Source: Novosphingobium resinovorum (GTDB lineage Bacteria > Pseudomonadota > Alphaproteobacteria > Sphingomonadales > Sphingomonadaceae). Taken from it: a stretch of DNA of 64,000 nucleotides. This document shows positions 30,195-39,201 of this stretch, piece by piece. A model generated the notes under the pieces. It saw nothing but the letters and a program-made list of their open reading frames with translations. It did not search any database and was not told the DNA's origin. The position numbers and the translations under genes were made by a program. The stretch is taken from contig NZ_CP017075.1 in the NCBI RefSeq assembly GCF_001742225.1, forward strand, positions 2,666,001-2,730,000, written 5' to 3'. Each line of letters begins with the position of its first letter. Positions within the stretch are counted from its first letter, which is position 1.

Positions 30195-30737
30195 ATGCGC
30201 ATCGACATGATCCCCGTCGGCGACAACGCGCCGAAGAGCCTGAACGTCATCATCGAAGTTCCCGTCGGCGGCGAGCCGGTCAAGTACGAGTTCGACAAGG
30301 CCTCCGGCGCGCTCTTCGTCGACCGCATCCTGCACACGCCGATGCGCTACCCGGCGAACTACGGCTTCGTGCCGCACACCCTCTCGCCCGACGGTGACCC
30401 GCTTGACGCGCTGGTCGTCGCCCGCTCGCCGTTCATCCCGGGCTGCGTGGTCAAGGTGCGCCCGATCGCCGTCCTCAACCTCGAGGACGAGCACGGCGGC
30501 GACGAGAAGCTGCTCTGCGTGCCGATCAACTCGACCTTCCCCTACTATTCGCACGTGAACGAGAAGGAAGATCTGCCCGACATCGTCTACCAGCAGGTCG
30601 AGCACTTCTTCACCCACTACAAGGACCTGGAAAAGGAAAAGTGGGTTCGCGTCGGCACCTGGGGCAACGCCGCCGATGCCGCCCGCATCGTCGAAGAGGC
30701 GATCGAGCGCTACGAGGCCTCGAAGACCGAAGCCTGA
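30195..30737 (+). CDS. ppa: Inorganic pyrophosphatase
   Basis: A 180-residue family I soluble pyrophosphatase that hydrolyses PPi and drives biosynthetic reactions. All core motifs are present: VKYEFDKASGALFVDR, MRYPANYGFVPHT and the metal-binding signature DGDPLDALVV. The length is normal for bacteria. The ATG follows AAAGAAGGA. It is probably a single-gene unit ending in a hairpin at 30754-30797. Confidence 0.97.
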   Translation: MRIDMIPVGDNAPKSLNVIIEVPVGGEPVKYEFDKASGALFVDRILHTPMRYPANYGFVPHTLSPDGDPLDALVVARSPFIPGCVVKVRPIAVLNLEDEHGGDEKLLCVPINSTFPYYSHVNEKEDLPDIVYQQVEHFFTHYKDLEKEKWVRVGTWGNAADAARIVEEAIERYEASKTEA

Positions 30738-30753
30738 GCCAGAACGATTTACC

Positions 30754-30797
30754 GCGTTTTCCGAGTCATCAGGTGATCCCACCTGATTAGAAAACGC
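30754..30797 (+). repeat. Interrupted hairpin downstream of ppa
   Basis: GCGTTTTC (30754-30761) pairs with GAAAACGC (30790-30797). Inside it ATCAGGTG (30768-30775) pairs with CACCTGAT (30780-30787), with a short internal bulge. There is no poly-T tract, so a factor-independent terminator is doubtful. The composition resembles a dispersed alphaproteobacterial palindrome. Confidence 0.6.
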
Positions 30798-30880
30798 TCT
30801 AGAGTTCACTTCCCATGTGGACGGGGGCCGGCAGCGCAAGCTGTCCGGCCCCTTGGCTTATGGGGGACACCCGGCCTCGA

Positions 30881-30954
30881 AGGGCTTCGACAAGCTCAGC
30901 CTGAGCGGGACTGAAAGAGACCCCAGATCCGCTCACCCTGAGCCCGTCGAAGGG
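30881..30954. repeat. Inverted repeat, CTTCGACAAGCTCAG family, copy 2
   Basis: The arm GGGCTTCGACAAGCTCAGCC...GAGCGG faces GCTCACCCTGAGCCCGTCGAAGGG across about 20 nt. It matches the copy at 26494-26568. It lies between ppa and the convergent SDR gene, a typical place for bidirectional terminators. Confidence 0.8.
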
Positions 30955-30965
30955 TGGCCCCCGCC

Positions 30966-31715
30966 TCAGCTCACCACGCGGCCGCCGTTGACGCCGATGG
31001 TCTGCCCGGTGACGTAGCTCGAAGCCTCGTGGCACAGCCATGCGCAGGCATTCGCGATATCGGCGGGCTCGCCCATGCGGCGTACCGGAATCGACTGGAG
31101 CAGCACTTCGGTCGGGACCTGGAAGCGCTCGCGGTTGGCCTCGGACATGATCGTGCCCATCACCGATCCGGGCGGGATGTTGTTCACGGTGATCCCGTAA
31201 GGCCCGAATTCCTGCGCCATGGAGCGCGTCATCGTCACCACCGCGCCCTTCGACGAGGAATAGCAGATCATGTTGAGCGCGCCGGTCTGCGCCGACGAGG
31301 ACGAGACGTTGACGATCCGCCCCCAGCCTGCATGCTTCATGTCCTTGATGACCAGCTGCGTCATCACCATCGGCCCACGCACATTGATCGCGTAGACGAA
31401 GTCCCAGCGCTCGTCGGTCAGTTCCTCGAACGGCGTGAAATCGGTCACGCCCGCATTGTTGACGAGGATCGAGATCGGCCCCAGCGCATCGCGGCACTTC
31501 TCCACGGCGGCGGCAGCCTGTTCGCGGTTGGAGATGTCGGCGCCCAGCGCGATGGCAGTGCCGCCCGCATCCCTGATCGCCTTCACCGTATCCGCGCAGC
31601 GCGCCTCGTCGAGATCGAGCACGCCCACCGCGATGCCGTCCTGCGCCAGCCGCTTCGAGCAGGCCGCGCCGATCCCGGCAGCGGCCCCGGTGACGATGGC
31701 AACACGATACGTCAT
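30966..31715 (-). CDS. SDR family oxidoreductase (FabG-like)
   Basis: A 249-residue classical SDR with TGAAAGIGAAC at residues 10-20, NNAGV, SSSSAQTG including the catalytic Ser, and YSSSKGAV (catalytic Tyr and Lys). The C-terminal YVTGQTIGVNGGRVVS is typical of 3-oxoacyl-ACP or acetoacetyl-CoA reductase-like members. A convergent gene lies upstream on the other side of a repeat. No partner gene reveals the substrate. Confidence 0.87.
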   Translation of the reverse strand: MTYRVAIVTGAAAGIGAACSKRLAQDGIAVGVLDLDEARCADTVKAIRDAGGTAIALGADISNREQAAAAVEKCRDALGPISILVNNAGVTDFTPFEELTDERWDFVYAINVRGPMVMTQLVIKDMKHAGWGRIVNVSSSSAQTGALNMICYSSSKGAVVTMTRSMAQEFGPYGITVNNIPPGSVMGTIMSEANRERFQVPTEVLLQSIPVRRMGEPADIANACAWLCHEASSYVTGQTIGVNGGRVVS

Positions 31716-32049
31716 GCATTCTCTCCCGAAGATTTGCGCGCAGGATTACCGGGAATTGCGCCACGCAGAAGCAGTGCTTGGTGGCAGAGAAGCAGAATCC
31801 GCCACGGCGACGTCACAGGTCGTCCCGTGCCTGTTCGGGACGACGGCAATGCAAACCCCGATCCAGTCCCTGCGTCGAGCCTTCGCGCCTATCCGTCAGC
31901 CCGCCACATGCACCTGTTCGACACGTGACTTCTTTCGACGAACGACATGCGAAGTAACATCTAAGCAATCGACATATAGTGTTCGTCACGCCTATTGTCC
32001 CTGCGTTCACCACAACACATTTCCAGTGGCCCACAGGGCAAGGACAACG
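31716..32049. other. Intergenic gap between divergent SDR and sseA genes
   Basis: No gene is visible. A perfect 9-bp hairpin, GTCGTCCCG with CGGGACGAC, occupies 31819-31844. The last 100 bases before sseA are AT-richer than their surroundings and probably carry its promoter. The gap should contain promoters in both directions. Confidence 0.5.
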
Positions 32050-32901
32050 ATGACTTATGAAACGTTGATCGCGGTCGACGCGCTCAAGGACATGCTCGCG
32101 TCAGGCGCGGACGTACTGATCTTCGATTGCGAATTCGAACTCGGCGCTCCGGACAAGGGGCATGACATTTATCTGAAGGGCCATATCCCCGGCGCGCGCT
32201 ACGCCCATCTCGACGAGGACCTCGCCTCCCCGCCCGACGGCAGCAACGGTCGGCACCCGCTTCCCGCTCCCGTGGCGATGGTCGCCTGGCTGCGCGCGCA
32301 GGGACTGCGCAAGGGCCAGCAGGTCGTCGCCTACGACAGCAACGGCGGCGCCTGGGCGGCGCGGCTGTGGTGGTTGCTGCGCTGGCTGGGCCACGCCCCG
32401 GTCGCGGTGCTCGACGGCGGCAAGCCGGCCTGGGTCGATGCCGGACTGCCGCTGGAGACGAGCACCCCGCAAGTCGCCGCCTCGGGCGATTTCGAGCCGG
32501 GCGATCCTCTCGTGCCCGGCCCTGTGAACGCGGCCGAAGTCCGCGCGAACATCGACACGCGCGCCGCGAAAGTGCTGGACGCCCGCGATCCGTCGCGCTT
32601 TGCCGGCACCCCCAATCCGCTCGATCCGGTGGCCGGGCATATCCCGGGCGCGCGCAACCGTTTCTTCCGCGACAACCTCGATGCCGACGGCCGTTTCCGC
32701 CCGGCCGGGGAACTCGCCTCCGAATTTATCGCATTGCTGGGCGAGGCCCCGGCGATCCTCCAGTGCGGCTCGGGCGTGACCGCCTGCCACAACGCGCTGG
32801 CCATGGCGGTGGCGGGATTGCCCGCCGGACGGCTCTATCCCGGCTCCTGCAGCGAGTGGATAGCCGACCCTGCAAGGCCCGTGGCGACAGGGTCCGATTA
32901 A
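32050..32901 (+). CDS. sseA: Thiosulfate/3-mercaptopyruvate sulfurtransferase
   Basis: A 283-residue tandem rhodanese. The first rhodanese domain (about residues 1-130) is inactive. The second carries the catalytic cysteine in LQCGSGVTACHNAL; the CGSGVTA loop is typical of 3-mercaptopyruvate sulfurtransferases. HIPGARNRFF is the conserved domain-two entry. The start ATG follows AAGGACAACG. The frame is open far upstream, but that part is antisense to the SDR gene and not coding. Role: sulfur transfer to cyanide or thiols in the cytoplasm. Confidence 0.9.
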   Translation: MTYETLIAVDALKDMLASGADVLIFDCEFELGAPDKGHDIYLKGHIPGARYAHLDEDLASPPDGSNGRHPLPAPVAMVAWLRAQGLRKGQQVVAYDSNGGAWAARLWWLLRWLGHAPVAVLDGGKPAWVDAGLPLETSTPQVAASGDFEPGDPLVPGPVNAAEVRANIDTRAAKVLDARDPSRFAGTPNPLDPVAGHIPGARNRFFRDNLDADGRFRPAGELASEFIALLGEAPAILQCGSGVTACHNALAMAVAGLPAGRLYPGSCSEWIADPARPVATGSD

Positions 32902-33028
32902 AGGACTGCAACCTGCGATATGACAGCACTTGTGAATTGCATTACGGCGAAAAAACGCGTCCCCTGAACATCTTGGCGCGGAGGCTTCGGCGCCGGGACG
33001 GGTTTGGTCCTCGGGAACAGAGACAGGC

Positions 33029-35965
33029 ATGCAAGAGGCGCGGTGCGCGGGTGTTCTGAGGGGTCTCCTGGCGGCGGTGCTCACAGTTACCGCCCCCGCA
33101 CCGGTCCTTGCGGCAACACCGACAGCCCCTTCGCCCTCGGAACTGCGCGACTTGCGCGGCTACGATACCGGCGGCGATCCCGAAGCGGCGCTGCGCCACG
33201 TCGATGCGGTGCTCGCCCGCGCGGGAACCGCGCCCCGCGTCGATCCGGTGGACCTGCTCTATGCGCAGGCGGTGAAGGCGAGGGCACTCTCCTCGCTGGA
33301 CCGGACCGAGGAGGCGCTGACGCTGCTGCGCGCCGTCGATACCGGCCTCACCGCCCGCAAGGCCCCGCTCACGCCCGAGCGGGCCAGCCTGCTGCTGCAT
33401 ATCGGCTCGGAACTCGGCGCCCTGGGCCAGCTGGACGAGGCGCAGGACTACACCGCCCGTGCACTGAACCTCGCCGAAAAACTGGGCGGCCGCCAGAGCC
33501 CCGAATATGCCGAAGCGCTCTACGGCATGGCCTTGCTCGACTACCTGCGCGGCGCGCAAGGGGCGGCCATTCCCAAGATCGCCGAGGCGCTGGCGATCGC
33601 CCGCGCCCACGCACTGGCCACCGGGGAGAACCTCGACGGCCCGGCCGAATACGGCATCAGCCTCAGCGCGCTGCAGCTCAACGTTTCCGACGGCGACAGC
33701 GCAATTCTCACCGCGCGCGAAGCGCTGGCATGGGCCGAAGCGCACTTGCCCGAAAATCACCGCGTGCGTGTGCAGGCCGTGCAGCAACTGGGCGCGATCC
33801 TCGCCGAAACCGACCAGTACGCGCAGGCGATCCCGATCCTGCGTGCAGCCCTTGAAAAGCGCCGCGCGATCCTGCCCGCCAACGACCCGAAGCTGGCGCT
33901 CTCGCTCCACGCCCTCGCCTTCGCGCTCGACAATGCAGGAATGCGCGCGGAAGCCGGGCCGCTCTACGACAAGGCGGTGGCGATCTTCGAGGGCAACCCC
34001 GATCGCATCCAGGCCAACAGCCTCGCCACCATGATCGGCCAGCAGGCGCGCATGGCCCAGTGGGAGGGCGACCAGACGCGCGGCCTGGCCCTGCGCGAAA
34101 AGGCGCTGGCCGTAGCCCGCCGCTATTCCGCTTCGCCGGAGGACCTGGCGGTGCTGACCGCCGAGTACAACCTCGCCTCCGCGCTCGTCAGCGCCGGGCG
34201 GGTGGACGAGGCCCGGCCCCTGCTCGATCATGCGCGCAAGGGCTTCCTCGCCGGCACCGGGCCGACGAACAAGCGGCGTTTCACCGCAGCGTCGCTGTCC
34301 GCCCGCATCGCCGTCAGGGAGGGCCGCAAGGCCGAGGCTCTGGCCACCCTGACCGACGCGCTGGCGCCGCTGCGGACCCGCCTGCTCGACCGCGCTACCG
34401 CCCGGCGCGACATCGTTACGATGGCAGCCGAATCGCGCGCCGCCTTCATGCAACTGGCCCGCATCGCCATCGATACCAACGTGCCGGACCGCGCCTTCGA
34501 CGCCTTGCAGATGGCCAACCTTGGCGACCTGCAGGGGGCCTTCTCTTCGCTCGCCGCGCTTCGGGACGACTATGGCCCCGAGGCGCGCGAGGCGATCCGC
34601 AGCTACCTCACCCTCGCGGCAGAGGGGCGACAGCTGCGCAAGCGCCTCGACCGCGCGCTGATCGCCGGGGACCGCGCCATCATCGCAGACCTCGAAGCAA
34701 AAGTCGCCGAAAGCGATGCGCGTGCGCGCGAAGCGGACGCGCGCCTTGCCGCTCTGGTGCCGGGCTACCGTTCGCTCACCGCCGTCGAACCCGCGCGCCT
34801 TGCCGATGCCCGCGCCCGGCTGAAGCGCGGGCAGGCGCTGCTGCTCGTCGGCGCCGACGAAGGCGGTCTGGTGACCCAGCTGGTCTCGCATGATGGTGTC
34901 GTCTCGGGCGATGCCGAAGTCTCGGGGCGGCACCTGATGCAGCTGCAGCAGCGCCTGCGCGCCTCGATCGAGAACGGCCTGCTCGACGAAGGCCGTGCCG
35001 GGTTCGACCGGCAGGCGGCGTTCGAACTGTTTCGCCTGATCTTCCCGGACCCTGTCCGCAAGGCGCTGCGATCGGTGCGCGAACTGGAAATCCTCGCCCC
35101 CGGCAGCCTTGCCACCCTGCCTTTCGCTGCACTGGTGACGCGCACGCCCGAGGGCGCGGACACCGATCCTCAGGCTCTGCGCAATACGCATTGGCTGGTC
35201 CGCGATCTTGCCACCAGCGTGATGATCCGCGCCGATCCCCTGCCCCGGCGGGCGGAGACAGGAAAGGGAACAGCTACCTTCGCGGGCATCGGCGCCCCTC
35301 TGCTGGGACCGCCGACCATGCTGGCGACGCGATCCGCCTCGGCGCTCAAAGTGGGCGACGTCAGCGTGGAATCGCTCGCCCGGCTCGGCAGCCTGCCCGA
35401 TGCCGAGCGTGAACTGCGCACCATGGCCAGTCACTTCGCGGGCGACAGCCAGCTCCTGATCGGCCCGCAGGCGACCGAGGCGGCGGTAAAGCAGGCCCCT
35501 CTCGACCAGGCGCGGGTGATCGCCTTTGCGACGCACGGCCTCATCGGCGGAGGCTTGCGGGGCCTGGTGGAGCCGGCCCTCGTCATGACCCCGCCCAAGC
35601 TCGCGACGCCGCTCGACGACGGGCTGCTGACCGCCTCGGAGATTGCGCGGCTGCGCCTCGATGCGGACTGGGTTATCCTCTCCGCCTGCGATACCGGCGC
35701 GGGCGATAGCGAGAATGCGCCGACCTATTCGGGGCTCGCGCGGGCCTTCATCTCGGCGGGATCGCGGGCACTCCTGCTCTCGCACTGGCCGGTGCGCGAC
35801 GACGTGGCCGGACGGCTGACGCTGCGTACGCTCGAAGGAGCACATGGCAAGGTTTCGCGGGCGGAGGCGCTGCGGCGCGCGCAAGTCGAGGTACTGAAGG
35901 CACACGACGTGCCGGGCGGGGCGCATCCTGCGACGTGGGCTGCGTTCGTGCTGGTGGGGGATTGA
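33029..35965 (+). CDS. TPR-CHAT caspase-like protease, predicted exported
   Basis: A 978-residue protein. The N-terminus (MQEARCAGVLRGLLAAVL, then a hydrophobic stretch and VLAATPT) looks like a signal peptide. Residues about 40-480 are helical TPR-like repeats. The C-terminal third is a CHAT domain, a caspase-clan cysteine peptidase. The His is H836 in FATHG, the Cys is C887 in LSACDTG, and SHWPVRDD lies near residue 915. CHAT proteases can be activated by binding partners through their TPRs, as in HetF and the type III-E effector TPR-CHAT. No partner gene is adjacent, and the target is unknown. Confidence 0.88.
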   Translation: MQEARCAGVLRGLLAAVLTVTAPAPVLAATPTAPSPSELRDLRGYDTGGDPEAALRHVDAVLARAGTAPRVDPVDLLYAQAVKARALSSLDRTEEALTLLRAVDTGLTARKAPLTPERASLLLHIGSELGALGQLDEAQDYTARALNLAEKLGGRQSPEYAEALYGMALLDYLRGAQGAAIPKIAEALAIARAHALATGENLDGPAEYGISLSALQLNVSDGDSAILTAREALAWAEAHLPENHRVRVQAVQQLGAILAETDQYAQAIPILRAALEKRRAILPANDPKLALSLHALAFALDNAGMRAEAGPLYDKAVAIFEGNPDRIQANSLATMIGQQARMAQWEGDQTRGLALREKALAVARRYSASPEDLAVLTAEYNLASALVSAGRVDEARPLLDHARKGFLAGTGPTNKRRFTAASLSARIAVREGRKAEALATLTDALAPLRTRLLDRATARRDIVTMAAESRAAFMQLARIAIDTNVPDRAFDALQMANLGDLQGAFSSLAALRDDYGPEAREAIRSYLTLAAEGRQLRKRLDRALIAGDRAIIADLEAKVAESDARAREADARLAALVPGYRSLTAVEPARLADARARLKRGQALLLVGADEGGLVTQLVSHDGVVSGDAEVSGRHLMQLQQRLRASIENGLLDEGRAGFDRQAAFELFRLIFPDPVRKALRSVRELEILAPGSLATLPFAALVTRTPEGADTDPQALRNTHWLVRDLATSVMIRADPLPRRAETGKGTATFAGIGAPLLGPPTMLATRSASALKVGDVSVESLARLGSLPDAERELRTMASHFAGDSQLLIGPQATEAAVKQAPLDQARVIAFATHGLIGGGLRGLVEPALVMTPPKLATPLDDGLLTASEIARLRLDADWVILSACDTGAGDSENAPTYSGLARAFISAGSRALLLSHWPVRDDVAGRLTLRTLEGAHGKVSRAEALRRAQVEVLKAHDVPGGAHPATWAAFVLVGD

Positions 35966-35966
35966 G

Positions 35967-36123
35967 GGGCGGGCTTTCGGCCCACCCCGTCCGGCTAAGC
36001 AGCAAGCTGCCAAGCCTCCCGGCCGTCCCGCAAGCGGAAGGGCGTTCTCTCTGCTCCCTCCCGTTTGCGGGAGGGCGCTCCCCTCTTCTCCCCTCCCGCT
36101 TGCGGGAGGGGCTGGGGGTGGGC
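35967..36123. repeat. Stacked palindromes, CCCGCAAGCGGGAGG family, copy 1
   Basis: Three successive short stems of the CTCCCGCTTGCGGGAGGG type occupy about 36025-36110. They are flanked by GCCCACCCCGTCC at the left and GGGGGTGGGCC at the right, which also face each other. The same arrangement recurs at 38433-38555. It lies between convergent genes and may terminate both. Confidence 0.75.
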
Positions 36124-36133
36124 CTCCTTCCGC

Positions 36134-36679
36134 TTACTTCGCCAGTTCAGCCTCGATCGCGCCGGTCAGCAGCGGGTCCTGCGGCGCGGTGCCCGGCGCG
36201 AAACGGCCCGCGACCGAACCGTCGCGCGCGATCAGGAACTTCTCGAAGTTCCACAGCACTTCGGGATCGTCGTTCGGGACGATGCCGTAGCCCTTGAACT
36301 TCTCCTTCATGCCCTCGACGTCGCCCTGCTTGGTGGGCACCGCCTCGGTCAGCGCGGCGTAAAGCGGCTGCTTGGCCTCGCCGGTAACGTCGGCCTTGGC
36401 GAAGAGCGGGAACGAGACGCCGTAGTTGATCGAGCAGAACTCGGCGATTTCCTCATGCGTGCCGGGCTCCTGCGCGCCGAAGTCGTTGGCCGGGAAGCCC
36501 AGCACCTCGAAGCCCTTGTCCTTGTATTCGCCGTAGATCGCCTCGAGGCCCTCGTACTGCGGGGTGAGGCCGCACTTGGACGCGACGTTGACCACCAGCA
36601 GCACCTTGCCGGCGTGATCGCCGAGGGTGTCGGGCTTGCCGTCAATGCGGGTGAGCGGGATGGAGGCGAGGTCGGCCAT
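36134..36679 (-). CDS. Glutathione peroxidase (Cys type)
   Basis: A 181-residue GPx-family thiol peroxidase. The peroxidatic cysteine is C36 in VNVASKCGLTPQY; the catalytic Gln is in GFPANDFGAQEPG and the Trp in LWNFEKFLI. The second signature, NDFGAQEPG, is intact. Cys-type bacterial members generally use thioredoxin or glutathione to reduce hydroperoxides. The start at 36679 was chosen over an ATG five codons upstream. Confidence 0.93.
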   Translation of the reverse strand: MADLASIPLTRIDGKPDTLGDHAGKVLLVVNVASKCGLTPQYEGLEAIYGEYKDKGFEVLGFPANDFGAQEPGTHEEIAEFCSINYGVSFPLFAKADVTGEAKQPLYAALTEAVPTKQGDVEGMKEKFKGYGIVPNDDPEVLWNFEKFLIARDGSVAGRFAPGTAPQDPLLTGAIEAELAK

Positions 36680-36740
36680 TGAATGTTCTCCCATTAGAGT
36701 TCGGGCGGGTTATGCGCACGACTGGATGACCGCCGCAAGA

Positions 36741-37700
36741 CTATGCAGGCAAACCGCCGAGGACCGGAGAAATCCACTCCGGGTCATGCGCGAAGGGCAT
36801 CTCCGCGCCGCCGCGCAGGGCGGTGAGGATCGCGGCGAAATCGGTTTCGGCACGCCAGCCGAGCAGGCGCGCGGCCTTGGCGGGATCGTAGACGCGCTCG
36901 ATCCTCTCGGGCAGAACCCAGCCCGCGCGGGCGTAGAGGTCGGCAGCATCGGGATGGTAACGGGCGATCACGGCGCGCGCATCGCTGGCCAGTTCCGCTG
37001 CATCCTCGCGCGCGAAAGGCGGCGGGGCGGAGAGTACGAAAGTCTCGCACCCCTCGATCCGCTCCAGCGCGGCAAGGTGGGCGAGCGCGGCATCACCAAC
37101 GGTCAGGCGGCGGTTGAGGAACTCGTTCGCCTTGAGGTTGGGGCCGGAGGGGACCACGTGCGTATCGTCGTCCTCCGGGAAGAACCGCCCGGTGCGCAGG
37201 ATCGCCACCGCCATGCCGCTTTCGCGCGCGACGAGGCGGCACAGGTCCTCGGCGGTGCGCTTGGTGATGCCGTAGACATTGCGCGGAGCGAGCGGGCCGA
37301 ACGCCTCGTCCATCCACCACGCGCCGTGTTCACCCGCCCCGGCGCGCACGTCGTCGCGAACCATCAGCGAGGTGGTGGAGGTGAACACGAAGCGCGCGTG
37401 TCCCGCATCCACCGCCGCTTCCAGCAGGTTGAGCGTGCCCGTCACGTTGACATCGACGAAGGCCTGCCGCCCGAAGCGCGCGATGTCCGGCTTGTGCAGA
37501 GCGCCCGAGTGGATCACCGCCTCGATCCCGTGGTCCGCGACGGTGCGGAACACCAGCGCGCGGTCTGCCACCGAACCCAGCACCGTCGTCGCGGCGCCCG
37601 TCGCCACGTCGAGGCCGATCACTTCGTGCCCGCGCAAGGCCAGCAGCGGCGCCAGATGCCGACCCAGCCAGCCGGAAGAGCCCGTCAGCAGGATACGCAT
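36741..37700 (-). CDS. NAD-dependent sugar epimerase/dehydratase family protein
   Basis: A 319-residue extended SDR. The N-terminal dinucleotide-binding LLTGSSGWLGRHL is at residues 4-16, and the catalytic YxxxK lies in VYGITKRTAED. The sequence is of the UDP-glucose 4-epimerase / nucleoside-diphosphate-sugar epimerase type. The start at 37700 lies 4 bp after the stop of the GST gene on the same strand. The substrate is unknown. It does not lie near the capsule locus. Confidence 0.85.
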   Translation of the reverse strand: MRILLTGSSGWLGRHLAPLLALRGHEVIGLDVATGAATTVLGSVADRALVFRTVADHGIEAVIHSGALHKPDIARFGRQAFVDVNVTGTLNLLEAAVDAGHARFVFTSTTSLMVRDDVRAGAGEHGAWWMDEAFGPLAPRNVYGITKRTAEDLCRLVARESGMAVAILRTGRFFPEDDDTHVVPSGPNLKANEFLNRRLTVGDAALAHLAALERIEGCETFVLSAPPPFAREDAAELASDARAVIARYHPDAADLYARAGWVLPERIERVYDPAKAARLLGWRAETDFAAILTALRGGAEMPFAHDPEWISPVLGGLPA

Positions 37701-37704
37701 GGGA

Positions 37705-38391
37705 TCAGGCGGGGGCGCGGTAGTCGGCGATGATTGCGCCGGCTTCGGCCAGTTCGGCCTCGTGGCTTTCCTCGCGCCAGGTCTCGGCGAGGGCTTCCTC
37801 CTCCCACTGGCGCATGGCTGGGTGGGCCAGCATCGCATCGACCCAGGCCTGCCCGCCGCCGACGTCGAGGCCATACGTGCGGATGCGGAAGGCAACCGGC
37901 GCGTAGAAGGCATCGATGGCGGTGAACTCGGCGCCCGCCAGCCAGGGGCCGCCGAAGCGATCCAGCCCTTCCTCGAACATCTCGCGCAGGCGGTGGATCT
38001 CGCGGACCAGCGCGCCGCTCATCGGCCTCAGCTTCACGCGCACGCCGACGTTCATCGTGCACACATTGCGCAAGGCGGAGAAGCCCGCGTGCATCTCGCA
38101 TACCGCGCTCTGGGCGAAGGCGCGGGCGTCCGGGGCCTTGGGCCAGACGGTGGGGTGGCGATCGGCGAGATAGAGCGTGATGCCGAGCGAATCCCACACG
38201 GTACGCTCCTCGTCGATCAGCGCGGGCACCTGGCCGGTGGGGGAAAAGCTGCGGAAAGCGTCGTAGTTCACCGGCATGGTGAAGGGCTCAAGCTCATCCT
38301 CGAACGGGATGGCGAGCGCCTTCATCAGCACCCACGGGCGCAGCGACCAGCTCGAATAGTTCCGGTTCGCGGTGATGAGGGTGTAAGTCAT
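37705..38391 (-). CDS. Glutathione S-transferase family protein
   Basis: A 228-residue GST. The thioredoxin-like N-terminal domain begins MTYTLITANRNYSSWSLRPW, a motif of the YfcF/maleylacetoacetate isomerase-like bacterial GSTs with a serine-rich catalytic start. PVNYDAFRSFSPTGQVPALI and the helical C-terminal domain with EFTAIDAFYAPV follow. The start at 38391 was picked because the residues upstream are not conserved. It is cotranscribed with the epimerase gene 4 bp downstream. The physiological substrate is unknown. Confidence 0.88.
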   Translation of the reverse strand: MTYTLITANRNYSSWSLRPWVLMKALAIPFEDELEPFTMPVNYDAFRSFSPTGQVPALIDEERTVWDSLGITLYLADRHPTVWPKAPDARAFAQSAVCEMHAGFSALRNVCTMNVGVRVKLRPMSGALVREIHRLREMFEEGLDRFGGPWLAGAEFTAIDAFYAPVAFRIRTYGLDVGGGQAWVDAMLAHPAMRQWEEEALAETWREESHEAELAEAGAIIADYRAPA

Positions 38392-38432
38392 GGATGGTCC
38401 CTTGCGAAGAGTGCGCGAGGGATAGCGTGATC

Positions 38433-38555
38433 GGCGGGTTCTGCCCACCCCGTCCGGCTAGTTCGCTGCGCTCTCAAGCCTTCCGGCCCTCCCGCAAGCG
38501 GGAGGGCTTGGTCGTTCTTCTCCCCTCCCGCTTGCGGGAGGGGTCGGGGGTGGGC
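38433..38555. repeat. Stacked palindromes, CCCGCAAGCGGGAGG family, copy 2
   Basis: Two strong stems, CCCTCCCGCAAGCGGGAGGG (38488-38507) and CCCCTCCCGCTTGCGGGAGG (about 38522-38541), are flanked by GCCCACCCCGTCCGGCTA at the left and GGGGGTGGGCC at the right, as in the copy at 35967-36123. It lies between the GST gene and scoB on the same strand. Confidence 0.78.
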
Positions 38556-38565
38556 CTTCCCGCGG

Positions 38566-39201
38566 TCAGCTCACGTAATGCGCCGTCGTCTTCGCGGCGA
38601 CTTCCTCGGCCGTCACGCCGGGCGCGAGTTCGATCAGCCTGAACGGGCTGTCGTGATCCGGACGCTGGAACACCGCGAGGTCGGTGATCACCATGTCCAC
38701 CACGCCCACGCCCGTCAGCGGCAGGGTGCAGGCGGGGATGAGCTTGGGATCGCCGTTCTTTGAGGTGTGCTCCATGACGACGATGATCTTCTTCACGCCC
38801 GCGACGAGGTCCATGGCGCCGCCCATGCCCTTGATCATCTTGCCGGGGATCATCCAGTTGGCGATGTCGCCGTTCTCGGCCACTTCCATAGCGCCCAGCA
38901 CCGTCAGGTCGATGTGCCCGCCGCGGATCATGCCGAAGCTGGTGGCGCTGTCGAAATAGGCCGAGTGCGGCAGTTCGCTGATGGTCTGCTTGCCTGCATT
39001 GATGAGATCGGGATCGACCTCGTCCGGGTAGGGAAACGGACCGATGCCGAGCATGCCGTTCTCGCTCTGCAGGGTGACGGTGATGTCCTCGGGCACGTAG
39101 TTCGCCACTAGCGTCGGAATGCCGATGCCGAGGTTCACGTAGAACCCGTCCTGCAGTTCCTTCGCCGCGCGGGCGGCCATTTCGTTACGATTCCAGGGCA
39201 T
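38566..39201 (-). CDS. scoB: 3-oxoacid CoA-transferase subunit B
   Basis: A 211-residue beta subunit. The catalytic glutamate lies in [11 protein letters not shown]. The block [15 protein letters not shown], followed by CTLPLTG and VITDLAVF, is characteristic of succinyl-CoA:3-ketoacid transferases (ScoB, animal SCOT). It forms a heterotetramer with ScoA and moves CoA between succinate and acetoacetate, or a related pair such as 3-oxoadipate. The start codon overlaps the stop of scoA by one base, so the subunits are translated together. Confidence 0.92.
   Translation of the reverse strand: MPWNRNEMAARAAKELQDGFYVNLGIGIPTLVANYVPEDITVTLQSENGMLGIGPFPYPDEVDPDLINAGKQTISELPHSAYFDSATSFGMIRGGHIDLTVLGAMEVAENGDIANWMIPGKMIKGMGGAMDLVAGVKKIIVVMEHTSKNGDPKLIPACTLPLTGVGVVDMVITDLAVFQRPDHDSPFRLIELAPGVTAEEVAAKTTAHYVS

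Noticed and set aside
32942..36013. A 1023-codon minus-strand frame opposite the TPR-CHAT gene
   Set aside because: The plus strand has clear CHAT catalytic motifs. The minus frame is Arg/Gln/Gly-rich shadow sequence with no domain.
35967..36123. A CRISPR-like array because of repeated stems
   Set aside because: The units are contiguous palindromes with no spacers of uniform size and no cas genes nearby.
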